A DNA stretch of 7,760 nucleotides. Source: an uncultured bacterium. GTDB lineage: Bacteria > Omnitrophota > Gorgyraeia > Gorgyraeales > Gorgyraeaceae. How positions within the stretch are numbered: the stretch's first letter is position 1; each line of letters starts with the position of its first letter. The position numbers and the translations under genes were made by a program. Shown one piece after another: positions 7,053 to 7,760 of the stretch. Location: assembly GCA_913009675.1 (NCBI GenBank), contig CAJVXD010000051.1, forward strand, positions 1 to 7,760, written 5' to 3'. Under the pieces are notes generated by a model. It was not told where the DNA came from, did no database searches, and was given only the letters and a program-made list of their open reading frames with translations.

Positions 7053-7448
7053 ATGGCAAAAGACACCTCATCTTACAAAGGCTTACAAAAGAATATACGC
7101 AGGCTAAAAATACCCAGGATAGATACCTGGCTAAATCAATATAATGATAAGGATTATATTGTAACACTCGAGTCCCCTGAATTCACATGTGTCTGTCCAA
7201 AGACAGGCCTTCCTGATTTTGCGAATATCACTATTCAGTATAGGCCTGATAAGTGGTGCGTAGAACTCAAGTCTTTTAAACTCTATATGCTTTATTATAG
7301 GGATATAGGGATGTTTCACGAACATGCGGTAAATAAGATACTGGATGATTTTGTAAGGTCCTGTAGGCCGAGGTGGGCCTATATTAAAGGTGAGTTTAAT
7401 CTTCGCGGGGGGATAAAAACCACGGTCAGTGCAGAGTATAAAAAATAG
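7053..7448 (+). CDS. queF: NADPH-dependent preQ0 reductase QueF (short, unimodular type)
   Basis: QueF reduces the nitrile of 7-cyano-7-deazaguanine (preQ0) to the amine preQ1 with NADPH, for queuosine in tRNA wobble positions; it is cytoplasmic and belongs to the tunnelling (T-fold) superfamily. The 131 residues match the short Bacillus-type enzyme rather than the two-module E. coli form. Key residues are visible: the nucleophile Cys48 in EFTCVCPKTG, Asp55 in LPDFA, the QueF motif ELKSFKLYML (71-80) with Glu71, and His89-Glu90 in GMFHEH. The start codon directly abuts a heptamer array that also supplies the ribosome site. No other queuosine gene (queC, queD, queE) and no obvious preQ1 riboswitch is seen in the short upstream gap. 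Its link to the neighbouring regulator is unknown. Confidence 0.95.
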   Translation: MAKDTSSYKGLQKNIRRLKIPRIDTWLNQYNDKDYIVTLESPEFTCVCPKTGLPDFANITIQYRPDKWCVELKSFKLYMLYYRDIGMFHEHAVNKILDDFVRSCRPRWAYIKGEFNLRGGIKTTVSAEYKK

Positions 7449-7508
7449 CTGTAAGCCGTAGGCCTTAAGCTATAAGAAAAAGCTCGATGTTTATAGCTCA
7501 AGGCTGAA
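7447..7508 (+). repeat. Heptamer array in the queF-glnA gap
   Basis: The units are AGCTGTA, AGCCGTA, GGCCTTA and AGCTATA in direct tandem (7447-7474), a 6-nt AGAAAA, then AGCTCGA, TGTTTAT, AGCTCAA and GGCTGAA (7481-7508). The first unit overlaps the last two bases of the queF stop codon. The final unit equals the perfect repeat upstream of queF, which ties the arrays together. Confidence 0.75.
7462..7504 (+). promoter_or_regulatory. Long hairpin in the glnA leader
   Basis: Bases 7462-7475 (GCCTTAAGCTATAA) pair with 7491-7504 (TTATAGCTCAAGGC), giving 13 Watson-Crick pairs and one A-C mismatch around a 15-nt loop. The stem ends 6 nt before the glnA ribosome site. No T-run follows, so it is not a standard terminator. 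It may affect translation or mRNA stability, or may simply follow from the AGCT-rich heptamers. Confidence 0.45.
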
Positions 7509-7510
7509 AA

Positions 7511-7517
7511 GGGGAGG
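7511..7517 (+). promoter_or_regulatory. Strong ribosome-binding site of glnA
   Basis: GGGGAGG, preceded by AAAA, lies 4 nt before the ATG at 7522. It is the best Shine-Dalgarno match in the window and supports a real, well-translated gene starting there although only 22 codons remain. Confidence 0.85.
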
Positions 7518-7521
7518 TGTT

Positions 7522-7588
7522 ATGGTCCAGAGAACAAAACAGGATATTTTAAAATCGGCCAAGGAGCATGATGTAAAGTTTATAAGAT
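7522..7588 (+). CDS. glnA: Glutamine synthetase, N-terminal fragment (cut by adapter)
   Basis: Only 22 codons are present, reading MVQRTKQDILKSAKEHDVKF and then Ile-Arg, before the library adapter begins. The pattern of an N-terminal helix followed by a KEHDVKFIR-type segment is typical of type I glutamine synthetases, where an L-x-F-T-D-x-x-G stretch usually comes next. The enzyme makes glutamine from glutamate, ammonia and ATP in the cytoplasm. The TAG that follows in frame at 7588-7590 is created by the adapter junction and is not a natural stop. A strong ribosome site and a leader hairpin precede it. The identification rests on a short match by eye, but the nearby ANTAR regulator agrees with a nitrogen gene. 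Confidence 0.72.
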
Positions 7589-7654
7589 AGATCGGAAGAG
7601 CACACGTCTGAACTCCAGTCACACTGATATATCTCGTATGCCGTCTTCTGCTTG
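7589..7654 (+). other. Illumina TruSeq index adapter (P7 side)
   Basis: The sequence from AGATCGGAAGAGCACACG through the index to ATGCCGTCTTCTGCTTG matches, from memory, the TruSeq indexed adapter. The index bases read ACTGATAT, which I recall as TruSeq index 25. The first A may be the A-tail or the last genomic base. Confidence 0.98.
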
Positions 7655-7760
7655 AAAAAAAAAATTACATCTTTCTTTTTTGAGCCCATTTCCATAAGTC
7701 CTTTAATCGCTTACTAATATATCACGCATATACAACACTCACCCTACTACACCCTTATAC
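7655..7760. other. A10 tract and non-genomic read-through sequence
   Basis: Ten A follow the adapter directly (7655-7664), then 96 bases with only about five G. This is the mirror image of the left end and fits base calls made after the template ended. I find no gene or repeat in it. Confidence 0.88.

Noticed and set aside
307..7325. Open frames on the minus strand and in other frames across the window
   Set aside because: They overlap well-supported genes, have no recognisable domains or ribosome sites, and look like shadows of the + strand coding sequence.
7462..7504. Intrinsic terminator between queF and glnA
   Set aside because: The stem is AT-rich in its upper half and is followed by GAAAAGGGGAGG instead of a T-run.
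7665..7760. Possible genomic sequence after the A10 tract
   Set aside because: It lies beyond a complete adapter, is very poor in G and mirrors the left end, so read-through noise is the better explanation.

Overview
The window is an assembled contig from a Gram-negative (diderm, lipid A-making) bacterium, with sequencing-library adapter still attached at both ends. Only about 192-7588 is genomic. An Illumina P5-side adapter lies at 134-191 and a P7-side index adapter at 7589-7654. Outside them are homopolymers (T12 at 122-133, A10 at 7655-7664) and sequence of the kind produced when a read runs past the end of a short library molecule. Nothing in 1-191 or 7589-7760 should be read as biology.

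All genes lie on the + strand with short gaps of 11 to 86 nt. The first six form an outer-membrane biogenesis cluster: bamA (3' part, last POTRA domain plus beta-barrel), a Skp/OmpH periplasmic chaperone, lpxD, an lpxC-fabZ fusion, lpxA and lpxI. BamA and Skp handle outer-membrane protein insertion. LpxA, LpxC, LpxD and LpxI are the first, second, third and fourth steps of the Raetz lipid A pathway, and the FabZ part makes acyl-ACP for the same membrane. lpxB and lpxK are not in the window. After lpxI the theme changes: a GAF-ANTAR RNA-binding regulator, queF (queuosine precursor synthesis), and the first 22 codons of what looks like glutamine synthetase, cut by the adapter.

The taxon cannot be fixed from the sequence alone. 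The lpxC-fabZ fusion, the LpxI type of hydrolase, this gene order and heavy use of ATA, AGG and AGA codons would fit an uncultivated lineage such as Omnitrophota (former OP3), but this is inference.

The most unusual native feature is the intergenic DNA. Several gaps are built from degenerate 7-nt units. The clearest are the gap before queF (6987-7052, including four perfect GGCTGAA copies), the gap before glnA (7447-7508), the gap before the GAF-ANTAR gene (6231-6275) and the 3' end of lpxD (3108-3128). One array supplies the apparent ribosome-binding site of queF, and another folds into a long hairpin just upstream of glnA. I see no CRISPR array, tRNA, rRNA, insertion sequence or defence system, and no convincing undescribed multi-gene system.
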